DNA from: Paragorgia papillata
Taxonomy: Eukaryota > Cnidaria > Anthozoa > Scleralcyonacea > Coralliidae
Length of the DNA: 64,000 bases
Direction of reading: 5' to 3'
Assembly: GCA_035771165.1 (NCBI GenBank)
Contig: JAWNZC010000013.1
Span: 1,818,501-1,882,500 of the forward strand
Below the pieces are notes generated by a model. It was not told the origin of the DNA. It was given only the letters and a program-made list of their open reading frames with translations, and did no database searches. The translations under genes and the position numbers were made by a program. Below, piece after piece: positions 12,387 through 24,175 of this stretch. How positions within the stretch are numbered: the first letter of the stretch is position 1; every line of letters begins with the position of its first letter.

Positions 12387-15300
12387 AATCTGGCGTTAGA
12401 CAGAGTAAAATAATAAAAGTCGACTTTGGCGGTGAAAGAGTTAAAAGTGCTTGTGCGTGTCAACGGCGTCACTCGCAGCAACGAATCGGACGGGATATAA
12501 TTTTGCAGTCACACAGTGCATCGGATGTTGCTGGACGTACTATATACATCCATATAGCCAAAACAACGTTTATATAGTAATGAAATACTGACGTTTCGAG
12601 CGGAGCCCTTTATGTTTTACTCTGATGAAGGGCTCCACTAGAAAGGTCAGTATTCCGTTTTACCATTTACCACTTTTCACTTTGCTCTAAGATCCAAAAC
12701 ATAGCCTACATCGCAGCACTCTACATTTTTACACTTATAGATCCTAAGATCCATGTCTTAGTTAGAATGAATATTAGAGCCTTTACTAAACGTTGCCAAC
12801 GCGCAACATTCTCAAAGTGATATTAGTGAAATATCACTTTAAAAATGTTGCGCCAGTTGGCAACGTAGTAAAGGTTTTATAAATTAACATGCGTATATTA
12901 TTTGTATTGATTTATTCCTTCATGGCATGGCTATACATATCCGAATTTTGAGCTGGTCGGCTCTATTATTCACTCTAAGACTACGATTCCTGCCTGGTAA
13001 ATCTTTGGTGAATGTTTTATAGATCCATCTATAGCTGTACTATCGCGGTTAACCAAATCTTCTCAATGCGTGTGTTTACTGAAAATTGCTCGTAAGTTTA
13101 ACTAAAAACTATAGCAACCGATCAGGACGTATAACGTATTATGATTACACAAGCATTTATAAAGAATAAACGTTTAAACTTAAAAGACACAAGTGCCATC
13201 AGATTGGAGTAAACGTGGCCAGTAAAGACACTTTTAGTAATTTAAAGTTGAGAAGAGGTCGTGTTCGGAATAATAAACTAGACAGTATCGAGAGACAGGA
13301 CTCTTATTTCGCCTAATCTCTAAATTATTTACCCATTCCGTAGACTCGTTATCATTAAACAGTTTTAGTTAACGACTGTTTGTCAACGAAGAGTTATATT
13401 CTCCGATATATAAATAGGATAGTGTTCATTGGACCGCACGATTGACGCGATCAGTTACCTGCAAGTTTTGAAATTTTCGCTGTTTTTTCTTTAATGTCAT
13501 TTAGTAAAAGCATTAGGAATGACAGTTTTAACTGCTGTTGAAATCATGATGAATTTGGTTTGTATACAGCTCCGCCTTGAGTATCCACTCATAATCATTC
13601 ATCCATTCCCCTCAATTGCAAAGCCATATGTAGTCATATGTTAATAATAGGAACTTTAAGATGTTAGGACGAAGACGGCGGTTAAAACGCAAGATAAGTT
13701 TTACAATTTAAAGAAGTCACGGTTAACTGACTATTATATTTGATATTTGAAGCTAGTTTAATGACTTCCAAAACGCCCCAGCACTGCTAAAATAATTGTA
13801 GTGTCTGTATTGAAGTCATTCTCAAGCAACAGTTCTCATCTTTTGGTCGTCGACGTCGTCCTGAAGACGTGAAAATGCTCTAAGTGGCGTTGTAGAAAGA
13901 ACGAGGACGGTGTTGAGATTACTCTTGGGTCTAAAAATTATTCATTCTCTTTGTTTTGCAAAAATAATTATTGTGTTTAGACGATGTCGTCGTTGAGGTT
14001 GACGTCGTAGATCTTAAAGTCCCTAATATTTCGACAGCCGAGAATTTGCATATAAGCGCATACCTTTTCTGACTAATTTGAGCATAGTTAATAGAACATA
14101 TAGAGTTTATATATCCGCCAATATAAGCCTGTGGCGAAGAGCTGACCAATGAAAATGGCCTCAGTTAACCAAACCGACCAATCAAAAACGCGTAGTATAC
14201 GATCTAGCTCATTAAATACGTTACTTAGACCCCGTTTACACGATGCCGGTACAATTTGAAAACTGAACAAAATCATGCCGTTTAGGCCTTGCGCCGGTTT
14301 ACACGATACCGGTATTGTGCATGAGACCTTACGTTTCATTGCGAGACCTTACATTACATTGTGAGACCTTACGCTACATTGCGAGACATTACGTTACACC
14401 TTACGTTTCATTGTGAAGAAATTTCATTTCGACTTCTTTATTTTCCATTTACTATAATGGGATTTTTCTTTTCCGCAGAAGCTGTCCAGTATGCAACAAA
14501 GATGTAAAAGAGAACGAGGTACGCAACTCATTGTCATTCACAACCTGCTTCAGCTTGTCTCTTTTGGCGTGAGATATGGGTACGACTGGAATGGGTTACC
14601 CAAACGGCTTTATTTAAAGTGCCTATATCATCATTGGGGATTCTACATACTTTGGATATTTGGAACCTTCTGAAAAGATTTGTAATATATCTTCCTTTTC
14701 TAAAATTTCATCTTCATGGACTTTTTTCCTGTTAAGTTTGACGTAAGTGACGTCTAAGCCGGAATTTGTCTATATAAAAAACACTTCACAGATTCCTGCG
14801 TAGATGTCACCTCCGTCAACTCATAGTCAATCGAGATATGGTCTGGAAACTCAGCTAAAGTCTTTGGTCTATCTTTTTGTTCGCCTTTATGCATTTTTGT
14901 GCACGGTGCACGGTCACTGAACACATTGTATTTTAGTATAATGAACGAATTGTCCAATAGCAACGTTTCAGTTCAATCACTCAACCGTGCTATTTAAATA
15001 TTAATAAACCTAAAACAAAGGATGCATGTGCACGGTGTAAGGTACGGTTCAACATAAAACCACAGCTCATTATAGGCGCTTTGAAATTTGCCGAGTTTCC
15101 AGACCATATCTCGATTGACTATGGTCAACTTTAACAGCGAAGACGTCCATGAAGATGAAATTTTAGAAAAGGAAGATATATTACAAATCTTCTCAGAAGG
15201 TTCCAAATATCCTAAATATGTAAAATCCCCAATCGTGATATAGGCACTTTAATTATTCCCAGAAATTTAATTTTTTGTAGTAGTCAATCAAGTACTTTCG

Positions 15301-18300
15301 ATTTCCATTGCCTCTATACGCCTCGGTTTTCAGTAATATCATTCGAATCATTGAAAATCTTTGTAAAATAACTAAAACTATGGCTTGGCATGCCAAAGAG
15401 AAGTATTTTTGATTGTTTTTCTTACCTTGCAGATATTCTCGGATGAATCCGTCAGGCAGAAAGTTCTGTCTTTGCTAATGAAATGTCCGAATCAACGCTG
15501 CAACTGGAAGGGCATGTTGCGAGAATTCCTAGAGGTAAGAAATTTGATAAGGGCGTGTGCTGTAATTTACCACTAGTGAGGAGCGAAGTTAAGCCCGATT
15601 AGACGGGGATTAGTAATAGGCGACCGCCTGTTCGAGCTTGGAACTTGTGTGAGTAAAGTTATTGGTTCGATCTCTCCTGTGCTTTGAGGGTTTTCATCCC
15701 TCCGTAAAATCAACTTAAATTAGCTTATGAGAGGTCCACTGAAAAGAGGTGTCTGCTTAAGAGGGGTATCTGCTTAAGAGGGGTGTCTGCTTAAGAGGGG
15801 TGTCTGCTTAAGAGGGGTGTCTGCTTAAGAGGGGTGTCTGTTTAAGAGAGGTGTCTGCTTAAGAGAGGTGTCTGCTTAAGAGAGGTGTCTGCTAAAGAGG
15901 GGTGTCTGCTTAAGGGGTGTCTTTTTAAGAGAGGTGTCCGCTTAAGAGAGGTGTGTCTGTTTAAGAGAGGTGTCTGCTTAAGAGAGGTGCTTAAGAGAGG
16001 TGTCTGCTTAAGAGAGGTGTCTGCTTAAGAGAGGTGTCTGCTTAAAAGATGTGTCTGCTGAAAAGTGGTGTCTGTTTAAGAGAGGTGTCTGCTTAAGAGA
16101 GGTGTCTGCTTAAGAGAGGTGTCTGCTTAAAAGATGTGTCTGCTGAAGAGAGGTGTCTGCTGAAGAGAGGTGTCTGCTTAAGAGAAGTGTTTGCTTAAGA
16201 GAGGTGTCTGCTTAAGAGAGTTGTCTGCTTAAGAGAGGTGTCCAGTTAAGAGAGGTGTCCAGTTAAGAGAGGTGTCCAGCTAAGAGAGGTGTCCGCTTAA
16301 GAGAGGTGTCCGCTTAAGAGAGTTGTCTGCTTAAGAGAGGTGTCCAGTTAAGAGAGGTGTCCAGCTAAGAGAGGTGTCCGCTTAAGAGAGGTGTCCGCTT
16401 AAGAGGGGTGTCCAATTAAAAGACGTGTTTGCTTAAGAGAGGTGTTTGCTTAACAGAGGCGTCCTCTTAAAAGAGGTGTCCAGTTAATTAAGAGAGGTGT
16501 CTGCTTAAGGGAAGTGTCCACTTAAGAGATGTTTCTGTTAATACGGGTTCGACTGTAAAACTAACCTCTTTGTAAACCCTTATATAGACGCACGAAATTG
16601 AATGTAAATGTGACTTGGTCGCATGCACAAATGAAGGTTGTAAAGAGCATGTTCCTAAAGACATGCTGCCAAAGCACTTGGAAGACAAATGCCAGTACAG
16701 ATTAATAGATTGCCGTTATTGTAAAAGAAAGATTGTATTTGCAAATGAAAAGGTGTGTTGATGCTTTTGTTGTGAGATTACAGCTAACTCGGGCCGCGTT
16801 GCGAGTATTAATTCTAAGTGATTGTTTGACCATTTATTGGTCAGGTTTCGGCAGCTCTCCCCTTGAAGCCTGGTTCTCACTTGTCGTAAGAATCGTAAGA
16901 ATCGGGGATTTTTCCAGTCCCCGATCGTTTGGGATTGTTACGACAGGTGTGAACTTGGTTGAAGTAACGTCCCAGACAGTCGCCGATCTAATCGGAAGCA
17001 TCGCAAGAATCGGAATCATTTCTATTTGGAAAATGCATCCCAGACGGTCGCCGACGATCGAGGATTCTTACGACTAGTTACGACATGTGTGAACACTGAA
17101 GCCACTCGTCTGGGACAATCGGGGATGATTCTCGATAATACAAGATGGCGTCCAGCGAAAGCTACTTGAAATCTCTAGCAGGAAAGTTCAGAAACGGTGA
17201 AGACACCGTGTTTATGGAAATTGTAAAATAATTCCCTTGTCTGTATAATAGGAGTAGCGCACTATTCAAGGATAAAAACTTAAAATTGAATTCATGGAAG
17301 AAGATCGCTGCTTTGCATACCACCGAAGGCAGTCATGAAACAGAAGTTCTTTATACTTGCAAGCAAATATATGAGAGTATTCGCACTGCCTTTTCTCGTT
17401 ATTTAAAAAATGCAAACTGCCTTCGGGTTCAGGGAGTGTCGTTGTCCGTGTAAAATCATCCGTCTGGTTAAGGTCGCCATCTTTAAAGTTTAAACTTTGG
17501 CACGAATTACGACAAGTCACGACAAGTGTGAACCTGGCTGTCGTAAGAATCGCCGACGATCGGGGATAGACTGTCCACGATTCTTACGATTCTTATGACA
17601 AGTGAGAACTAGGCTTGACCATAGCCTTGACGAGTAAAATCGTCTAGTATCTCAATGGTTAGAGCGCCTCGGGTTCTGAGTAGAACCGCTCGAATAACAT
17701 TTAAATGCACACAGTTAACACAATTCTCATGTCCGAGCTAGCATATGCATCTCTTCCCTTTACATTAATATTTTCTTACTTAAAACAATCATTCTGTTTT
17801 AGGCGCACAAGGAAAAGGACTGCCAACGTATTCCTATACCTTGCCAAGACTGCGGACGCGAATTTCCCCGGGAAGAGGTAAATTGAAGAGGTTGTTGCTA
17901 GTTAACTACAAAAAAGGCTCGTAAAATTCTCGGTTTACTTACTTTTTTCAGAAAGTTTAAATAAAAACAAGTCAAGATACCTACCTACCTACCTACCTAC
18001 CTACCTACCTACCTACCTACCTACCTACCTACCTACCTACCTACCTACCTACCTACCTACCTACCTACCTACCTACCTACCTACCTACTACCTACTTACC
18101 TACCTACCTACCTACCTACCTACCTACCTACCTACCTACCTACCTACCTACCTACCTACCTACCTACCTACCTACCTACCTACCTACCTACCTACCTCCG
18201 TACCTATCTACCTACCTACCTACCTATCTATACCTACCTACCTACCTATCTACCTACCTACTTACTTATCTACCTACCTACCTACCTACCTACCTATCTA

Positions 18301-21300
18301 CCTACTTACCTACCTACCTACCTACCTACCTATACCTACCTATACCTACCTACCTAACAACCGTCTTACTTACCTACCTATACCTACTTACCTACATATA
18401 CCCACCATCTTACCTACCTACCTACCTACCTACCTACCTACCTACCTACCTACCTACCTACCTACCTACCTACCTACTTACCTACCTATCTACCTATCTA
18501 CCTACCTACATATCTACTTACATACCTACCTATCCATCGCCCTTCTTACTCACATACCTACCCACTTACCTATCTACTTACCTACCTTCTTACCTACCTA
18601 TCTACCTCCTTAATTACCCATCGCCCTACTTACTCACCTACCGACCTACCAATCTAACAAGGTAAATCACAGTACCTCCTGTACCGTATGTGCCAATTTA
18701 TTTGTCTGACTGGCGCAAAAAAATTGAGGGGGTGCGACTGGTTAGTAAAACAGTTATGAAATGAACTTTACACGCCAAAACTTGTTGCTAGTTTGTCAAT
18801 TTGCTATTTCTGTTTATTTTCGTTCTTAAGATGAAGGATCACGTGGACGATGACTGTGCGATGATTTTAGTTGACTGTATATTCAAGAATGTGGGATGCA
18901 CAGCCCAGGTAAGAAGTCGACCTGCATAACAACTTGTGCAGTATTAAGTTCACATATTTCATCAATCGTAGACATGGGCATCGCCATATTGGACAGCAGA
19001 CCCTCTTTTGACGTCACTGACGGGAACTGTCGAGAAACTGCAATGAGCAGAGGAGGTCTCGTCTCCACCCATCTTTATTCCACTTCACTTCACTTCACTT
19101 CACTTCACTTCACGTCACGTCACGTCACGTCACGTCACGTCACGTCACGTCACGTCACTGACTAGACTAGACTAGACTAGACTAGACTAGACTAGACTAG
19201 ACTAGACTAGACTAGACTAGACTAGACTAGACTAGACTAGACTAGACTAGACCAGACCAGACCAGACCAGACCAGACCAGACCAGACCAGACCGCATTCC
19301 ATTCCACTGCACTCTACCCTACTGCACGGAACTATATTCCACCATTGATTTTTATTACTCGACTACACGACACAACTATAGTCGATTTAACTCGACTCAA
19401 CGCACTTCCCTCCACTCCACTCCACTGACAATAAACCAGTTTCATTCGCATCTTGTCATTTAACAAAGAGAGAACTGTCGAAATTAGCAATATTGTACTG
19501 GATCTAAATATTCATCAATTTGTAGATCGAACGTCGTAGTATTGACGACCACGAACGTGATTACGTACAAGAGCATCTTCGCTTTACGATGAACGCCATA
19601 AACAATATCAACAGAGAAAAGCGGGAAATGGCCGAAGAGATCAACGAACTGAGAAACGTGAACGACCATCTGAAGAACAACCTGGATAAGTCGACAGAAG
19701 ATCGTCAAAGACGCGTTGATGAAATCCAAGCGAACGTCAAAGAAATTCAAGAACAAGGCAGCAATCGGCTCGATGCGGCGCAAATGGCGACAGAGCAAAA
19801 TTTCGACAGTATTATCAATAACGAACTGGAGGAAGACAACACTTCGAACATGAAGCGACTGGTTTTATTCATAAAGAAGAATGTTCCGCAAGACATGCGC
19901 AGTGGAGCGAGCTCAGCCGTTGTTCCGTTCATTCAGGAATGCTCTGATTGGTGGAAAGGACAGGTAACGTCCGAAGGTTCCGTAGGAGCCAGTCCTCGCC
20001 GATTGGAACGTCTAACGATTGATGTCAACGAAATGGTGTCGGAACTTGTAGGAAAAACAGAGAAGTCGGTGCAACGGGAAACATGGCTTGTGAGTTCTTG
20101 TGGAGGAACTGGTTCATCAACTCGTCTGGCCTTGAATGAAGGTCGCGACCATGGTCTACTGCCTTGTGCTGGAGCTGCTGCAAAATTATCATATATGTCT
20201 GGAAATGAGTCCGTGGATGCCTGCATAAAGCTGATTCCTGAGGCCGTGAGTGGAGAAGCGTTCTGTTTCCTGCCACTGTCTATCGCCACAGGATTTCCAG
20301 TGCACATCAATGGCTACTTTGCTATCACGTCAAATCGTCGCGGAATTTGGGAAAGAAACACAGCGGATCACAGCATACCTATTGAAGTACAGTGGAACGA
20401 GAGTCTCATGGAAGACGCCTTAACAAACGCCTACGTTCACCTGCTAGACGAAATGAAGCAATTATATGAACAGAGTGACAGCTTACAGCCTCATTCCTAT
20501 TATGAGATATGGCCATGTTATAATACCCTCCATTCGAACACATGGGAAACGCTTGTAAAAAGTTTTTACACCAAGTTGGTAGAAGAATCCTTACCGATTT
20601 TCTGGGGCAATGGAAAGTGGCTAGATATCCACAGTGGTTACGTCCTAGACGAAGACCTACACAAGGCTCCCGGAGCTGTCGAAATCTTGAATGTTTTAGG
20701 AGAGAATGTATTCCCCCTCCCGCCAAACGTTCGTTCGTCTTTGGCGAAATCAGGACAAGATGAAACCCTGAGAAAGCGCACCTTGCTCCTCGCGGATTTT
20801 TTCAAAAAATTCTTCTTTCCAAATATCAGCAGAATCTCACAGGAGCTGCAAGATTCTATCGTGTGCTTCGGTTTAGAATGCATTTCACACGGACGAGACG
20901 AGTTGGTGCCATTATTCGCAGAAAATACATTTGTTTTAACCAAAGAAGGAGAATTGAAGAAACCGTCGGAACTTTACGATCCCAACGACGCTCTTCTAGT
21001 AGACTTGATCTCGGAGGAAAAGAACAAGTTTCCAAACCACGAGTTCAGCAAGAGAGATTTGATTCCAACATTGATAAAGTTGGGTCTTCGAACCAGAAGT
21101 ATGCTGACGGCTCCTCAGCTGCACGAAGTAGCTGCGAATATTGTTTCATTTCCAGATTCGCTGTCGTCCATCAGAAAGGTTCAAGCCATGGTCAAAATTC
21201 TGGAGGATAAACTGGTTTACTTGAATGAAATAGTTCACGACGGAGCAACGCTGAAAGATGAACTACTTCATTTGAAGTGGCTTCCTCGTATGAAAGTTCC

Positions 21301-24175
21301 ATCAAAGAGTACGTGTTATCCTGAATTTATGCCGTGGTACGATGCTAGTTCAGCTCTCTTTGCACCTACCGAGCTTCGCGCTCAGAATCTGATTCTTCTG
21401 ATTGGTTCGTCAATGCCTGTACTTGGAAATATAGAAATGAAGGACGAACTTCAAGAAGAGTTAGGTTTGACTTCTGATCCACCAGTACAACGTGTTGTCG
21501 ACCAGCTTCAAACAGCCGTCGACAACTGGCAAGAGCAACACCACAAAGGGTTTACATTCAAATTTCAAGAAATCCTGGTAGCCATTTATCTTCACCTTTC
21601 GCAGAAATCTAAAGAAGTCGTTACAGATTCGCTAAACGTCGCTTCTCTCAAAGAGTGGATCTGGCAAGGCAGGGGATTCTGTTCACCAGAACAGATAGCA
21701 TTTGAAAACGTTTTTCCTTTAGATCTGCAGCCGCAGTTATTTCTTCTGCCAGAAGACCTGAAGACCAGTCCTTCACTAACCGATTTTTTTCTTCGACAAG
21801 GCGTGAGAAGGAAATTTTCAGAAGAGGACGTACTCGGGGTTCTCGCTACAATCGGAAACACACATGCAAGTTTATTGCCTGGGACGGACGAAACGAAACA
21901 AGTTGAAAGTGACTTGAAACTATGTCGCTCGATTTTAGAATGGATTGTTCAAAATGGGGAAACGCTGCCAGAACGTTTGCAGGAAAAGATACTTGTTCCA
22001 GTTCAGACTTGTAAAAATGTGCTAATTTTAGAGCCTTGTAAGAAATGCGCATACCGCGATCGGGATTGGTTACGTCAAGGTGGATCGGACTTTGATATCT
22101 CTGGAGACAATCGACTTATTCATGAATCTATTACAGACAAGGTGGCTAGCTTACTGGGCGTACCCGCGTTAAGCACGTGTTTAGTGTCAGCGGAGCCACT
22201 AATAACAACTCGACTGAATAACATCCTGAAAGAATACAAAGAAGGAGTTGGCGTTTTCAAGGAGCTCATTCAAAACGCAGACGACGCTGGTGCGAGTAAA
22301 GTTCGCTTCCTGGTTGACTGGAGGCATGGTCCAAAGCAGAAACTCTTGTCACCCAAGATGGCCGAGTGTCAAGGTCCTGCACTGTGGGCTTACAACAATG
22401 CTGTGTTTACCGACAACGATTTTAAAAACATCAACAAGTTAGCCGGAGCAACGAAAGTGGAGGATCTGGCAAAGATTGGTCGCTTTGGACTTGGCTTTAA
22501 CGCAGTGTATCATTTGACCGACGTACCAAGCTTCGTGAGCAGAGAGTACTTCGTCATGTTCGACCCCAATGTTCATCATCTTCAAAGTTATATCAAAAAC
22601 AAGTCACGTCCCGGCATTCGTATCAACCTTGCTGTAAACCCCAGACCTCTATCGACATTTGAAGACCAGTTCCAGCCTTACCACGACATCTTTGATTGTG
22701 ATACCCAGTGCACAAAAGGTGAAAAATTCAATTGTAATGGAACACTGTTCAGGTTTCCGTTTCGCACTTTACGTCAAGCCAGCGAGAGTGAGATATGCCA
22801 AAGCGTTTACAACGAGGAGAAAGTTAAAGAAATCGTCAGCAGTCTGAAGGACAGTGCTTCACTACTCCTCCTTTACACTCAGCACGTCAACGATGTTGAA
22901 CTGTACGAACTGGAGAAAGACAACAATCCCAATATGATGCAACTGGTTTTATCCATAAAGAAGAATGTACCAGAAATTGGAGAGGGTTTGCCTTCAGTTC
23001 CGTTCATTCAAGAATGCTCTCATTGGTGGGAGAAAAACTTGACGTCGAAAGATTCCGTCGAAAGATTCGGAAAAATGGTAAAAGACAAACTGTCGTGGGA
23101 TGAGATCTGTGGAAGAGCCAAGTCTGTTGAAAAGATTGCCGAAGTGAGCTATGAGAAGGGCTTAGAACGTGCAAGAAATCTCATCAAGTACTTGAATAAG
23201 AATAGCGAAGGAAACCTAAATGTAGATGACGAATTGATCACCGCTCTTCAGAGTAGCAAGTTTTTGCCAATTATGTCTGAGCCTCCACACCAATACGGCC
23301 TATCGTGGAAAGGAACTGGGAATCAAGAAACGTTTTTCCATTCGCCTAAAAATATTTTCTTGCAAAGCGACGCGAACCTGGTTGGATCGTGCTTTCTGAT
23401 CGTCGACGAGTCCGAAGACAAAGGGTGTGGCTTGATAGACCCCAAGATCAAAGAACTGTTGGGATTTCCTGGACGTCGACCGGATAATGATCAAGTACTC
23501 CAACAACTCGATGCCGCCATTAACAGCTGGTCCGATATGAACGAGGAGGAGAGGAAAGTCAAGAAGAGAATGGTAGAATCAGTTTCTAGAAGTATTTATA
23601 AACATTTTGACGATTGTTTCCGCGACGCACTTACAAAGAAACAAGAAAACGAGGAAGACGCTGTGTCATATTTGAAAGAGGAACTGGACAGCAAAAGATG
23701 GCTATTTGTTCACGGCGCATTCGTATCAAGGGACAAGGTTGCTTGTAAGTGGATTGGAAATTATGCTCCATTTCTGTACAGCCTCCCCGAAGATTATAAC
23801 GATGAATATAAAAATCTGTTGCAAGCCGTCGGGGTAAAAGAATCGTTCGAAGAAACAGATTTTATAAGCGCTTTGCACTCATTGAAAGTTTCCAAGAAAG
23901 GCGTTGCCCTAACAGACGACGAATTAAATCTTGCTGTACGTTTGATAAACGACTTAAAGGATACCCCGGAAGATATACTCAGGGAAGAAGCCCATCGATT
24001 ATCGTTGCCCGATGCTAACAAGGTGTTATGCGTGGCCGACGAGCTTACTATTAATACTACGCCCTGGCTTAACGATCGCGGAGACGCTTGCGATGTCCAT
24101 GAAGATGTCAATATAAACCTTGCCTTCAAACTGGGCGCCAAGTCGCTACAAAATAAGAGACTCAAGAAATACTAA
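11179..24175 (+). CDS. Chimeric RING / TRAF zinc finger / coiled coil / sacsin-repeat protein (TRAF-A fused to sacsin-2)
   Basis: Predicted exons, all with GT-AG junctions and matching phase: 11179-11369, 14479-14518, 15433-15534, 16588-16752, 17803-17877, 18831-18908, 19526-24175. The product is 1766 residues. Exons 1-2 make a C3HC4 RING ([17 protein letters not shown]). Exons 3-6 make TRAF-type zinc fingers. Exon 7 starts as the TRAF coiled coil and passes in frame at about 19812-19826 into sacsin sequence: the rest of one repeat lacking its ATPase ([22 protein letters not shown]), then a second repeat with an intact HSP90-like ATPase ([23 protein letters not shown]). It ends at TAA 24173-24175, where the paralogue has a sense codon. 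The RING/TRAF head suggests ubiquitin-ligase or signalling adaptor function and the rest a chaperone-like ATPase platform. The MATH domain is absent. The fusion reading and expression are inference. Confidence 0.75.
11401..11423. repeat. AT/AC microsatellite in intron 1 of TRAF-A
   Basis: A short (TA)n/(CA)n run. The copy-B counterpart at 49763-49793 is longer. Confidence 0.8.
12148..12242 (-). repeat. tRNA-derived fragment, partly duplicated in tandem
   Basis: On the minus strand it carries a T-arm/B-box-like gcaggttcgaaccctg preceded by an anticodon-arm-like stretch. The unit gttcgaacctgcaatctt... occurs twice. There is no complete cloverleaf, so it is a tRNA-derived repeat rather than a gene. 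Counterpart at 50510-50600. Confidence 0.5.
12319..12444. mobile_element. Short MITE (ttaaccctttc family)
   Basis: About 125 bp with ends ttaaccctttcgctgcc and its imperfect complement ggcggtgaaagagttaa. The interior holds cccttgacgagtaaaatcgt and a repeated 'ctggcgttagacagagtaaaa' unit. Same family at 32205-32323 and 50683-50807. Confidence 0.75.
12575..12660. mobile_element. Foldback element (gtttcgagcg core) in intron 1 of TRAF-A
   Basis: An inverted pair, gaaatactgacgtttcgagcggagccct and an imperfect complement, around a tttactctgatg loop. Copy B has it at about 50940-51025. Confidence 0.6.
14822..15123. mobile_element. 302-bp MITE with about 31-bp terminal inverted repeats
   Basis: Ends are perfect inverted copies beginning catagtcaatcgagatatgg. 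It is flanked by the direct repeat gtcaact at 14815-14821 and 15124-15130. Copy B has an intact empty site (54890-54912) with a single gtcaact, so the insertion postdates the duplication or was lost precisely. Relatives fill much of the last intron of sacsin-3. Confidence 0.88.
15562..15728 (+). repeat. 5S-rRNA-derived SINE in intron 3 of TRAF-A
   Basis: The head resembles the internal 5S promoter region (gaagttaagccc, ggttagtaataggcgaccg-type sequence). It is followed by the family body tctcctgtgctttgaggg and ccctccgtaaaatcaac, shared with 31694-32010. Copy B counterpart at 55332-55493. Confidence 0.7.
15735..16545 (+). repeat. 17-bp minisatellite (ttaagagaggtgtctgc) in intron 3 of TRAF-A
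   Basis: Several dozen head-to-tail units of about 17 bp, with variants such as tccagt, gggg and tccgc. It starts right after the 5S-derived SINE. Copy B has a roughly doubled array (55500-57115). Confidence 0.95.
16867..17615. mobile_element. 749-bp DNA-transposon-like insertion present only in copy A
   Basis: It begins agcctggttctcacttgtcg and ends with the imperfect complement (gacaagtgagaactaggct). Subterminal 'taagaatcg' repeats occur at both ends. Flanking tga may be the target duplication. Copy B runs straight through the site near 57470. No transposase ORF is present. Confidence 0.8.
17645..17700 (+). repeat. tRNA-like fragment
   Basis: It contains an A-box-like tctcaatggttagagcgcc and a weak B-box-like gctcgaa. 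No proper acceptor stem is seen, so it is probably a tRNA-derived SINE head or tRNA pseudogene. Also in copy B at about 57498-57553. Confidence 0.4.
17980..18655. repeat. (CCTA)n microsatellite in intron 5 of TRAF-A
   Basis: Long runs of ccta with interspersed tatc, tact and catc variants. Short ORFs across it are artefacts. Confidence 0.97.
19077..19292. repeat. Pentanucleotide microsatellites in intron 6 of TRAF-A
   Basis: (CACTT)n then (CACGT)n, followed by (AGACT)n and (AGACC)n. Copy B has a longer, more mixed array with aggct units. Confidence 0.97.

Larger units (their letters stand above)
10676..19812 (+). repeat. Segmental duplication, copy A (TRAF promoter region to coiled-coil exon)
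   Basis: Near-identical by eye to 49034-61590 over long runs, in exons, introns and the upstream region. Differences are mostly insertions: 14822-15123 and 16867-17615 are present only here, while several elements are present only in copy B. Homology ends at about 19812, inside exon 7, right where sacsin-like sequence begins. Confidence 0.9.

Noticed and set aside
15735..16545. CRISPR or coding repeat
   Set aside because: Pure 17-bp minisatellite with stops in all useful frames, inside an intron.
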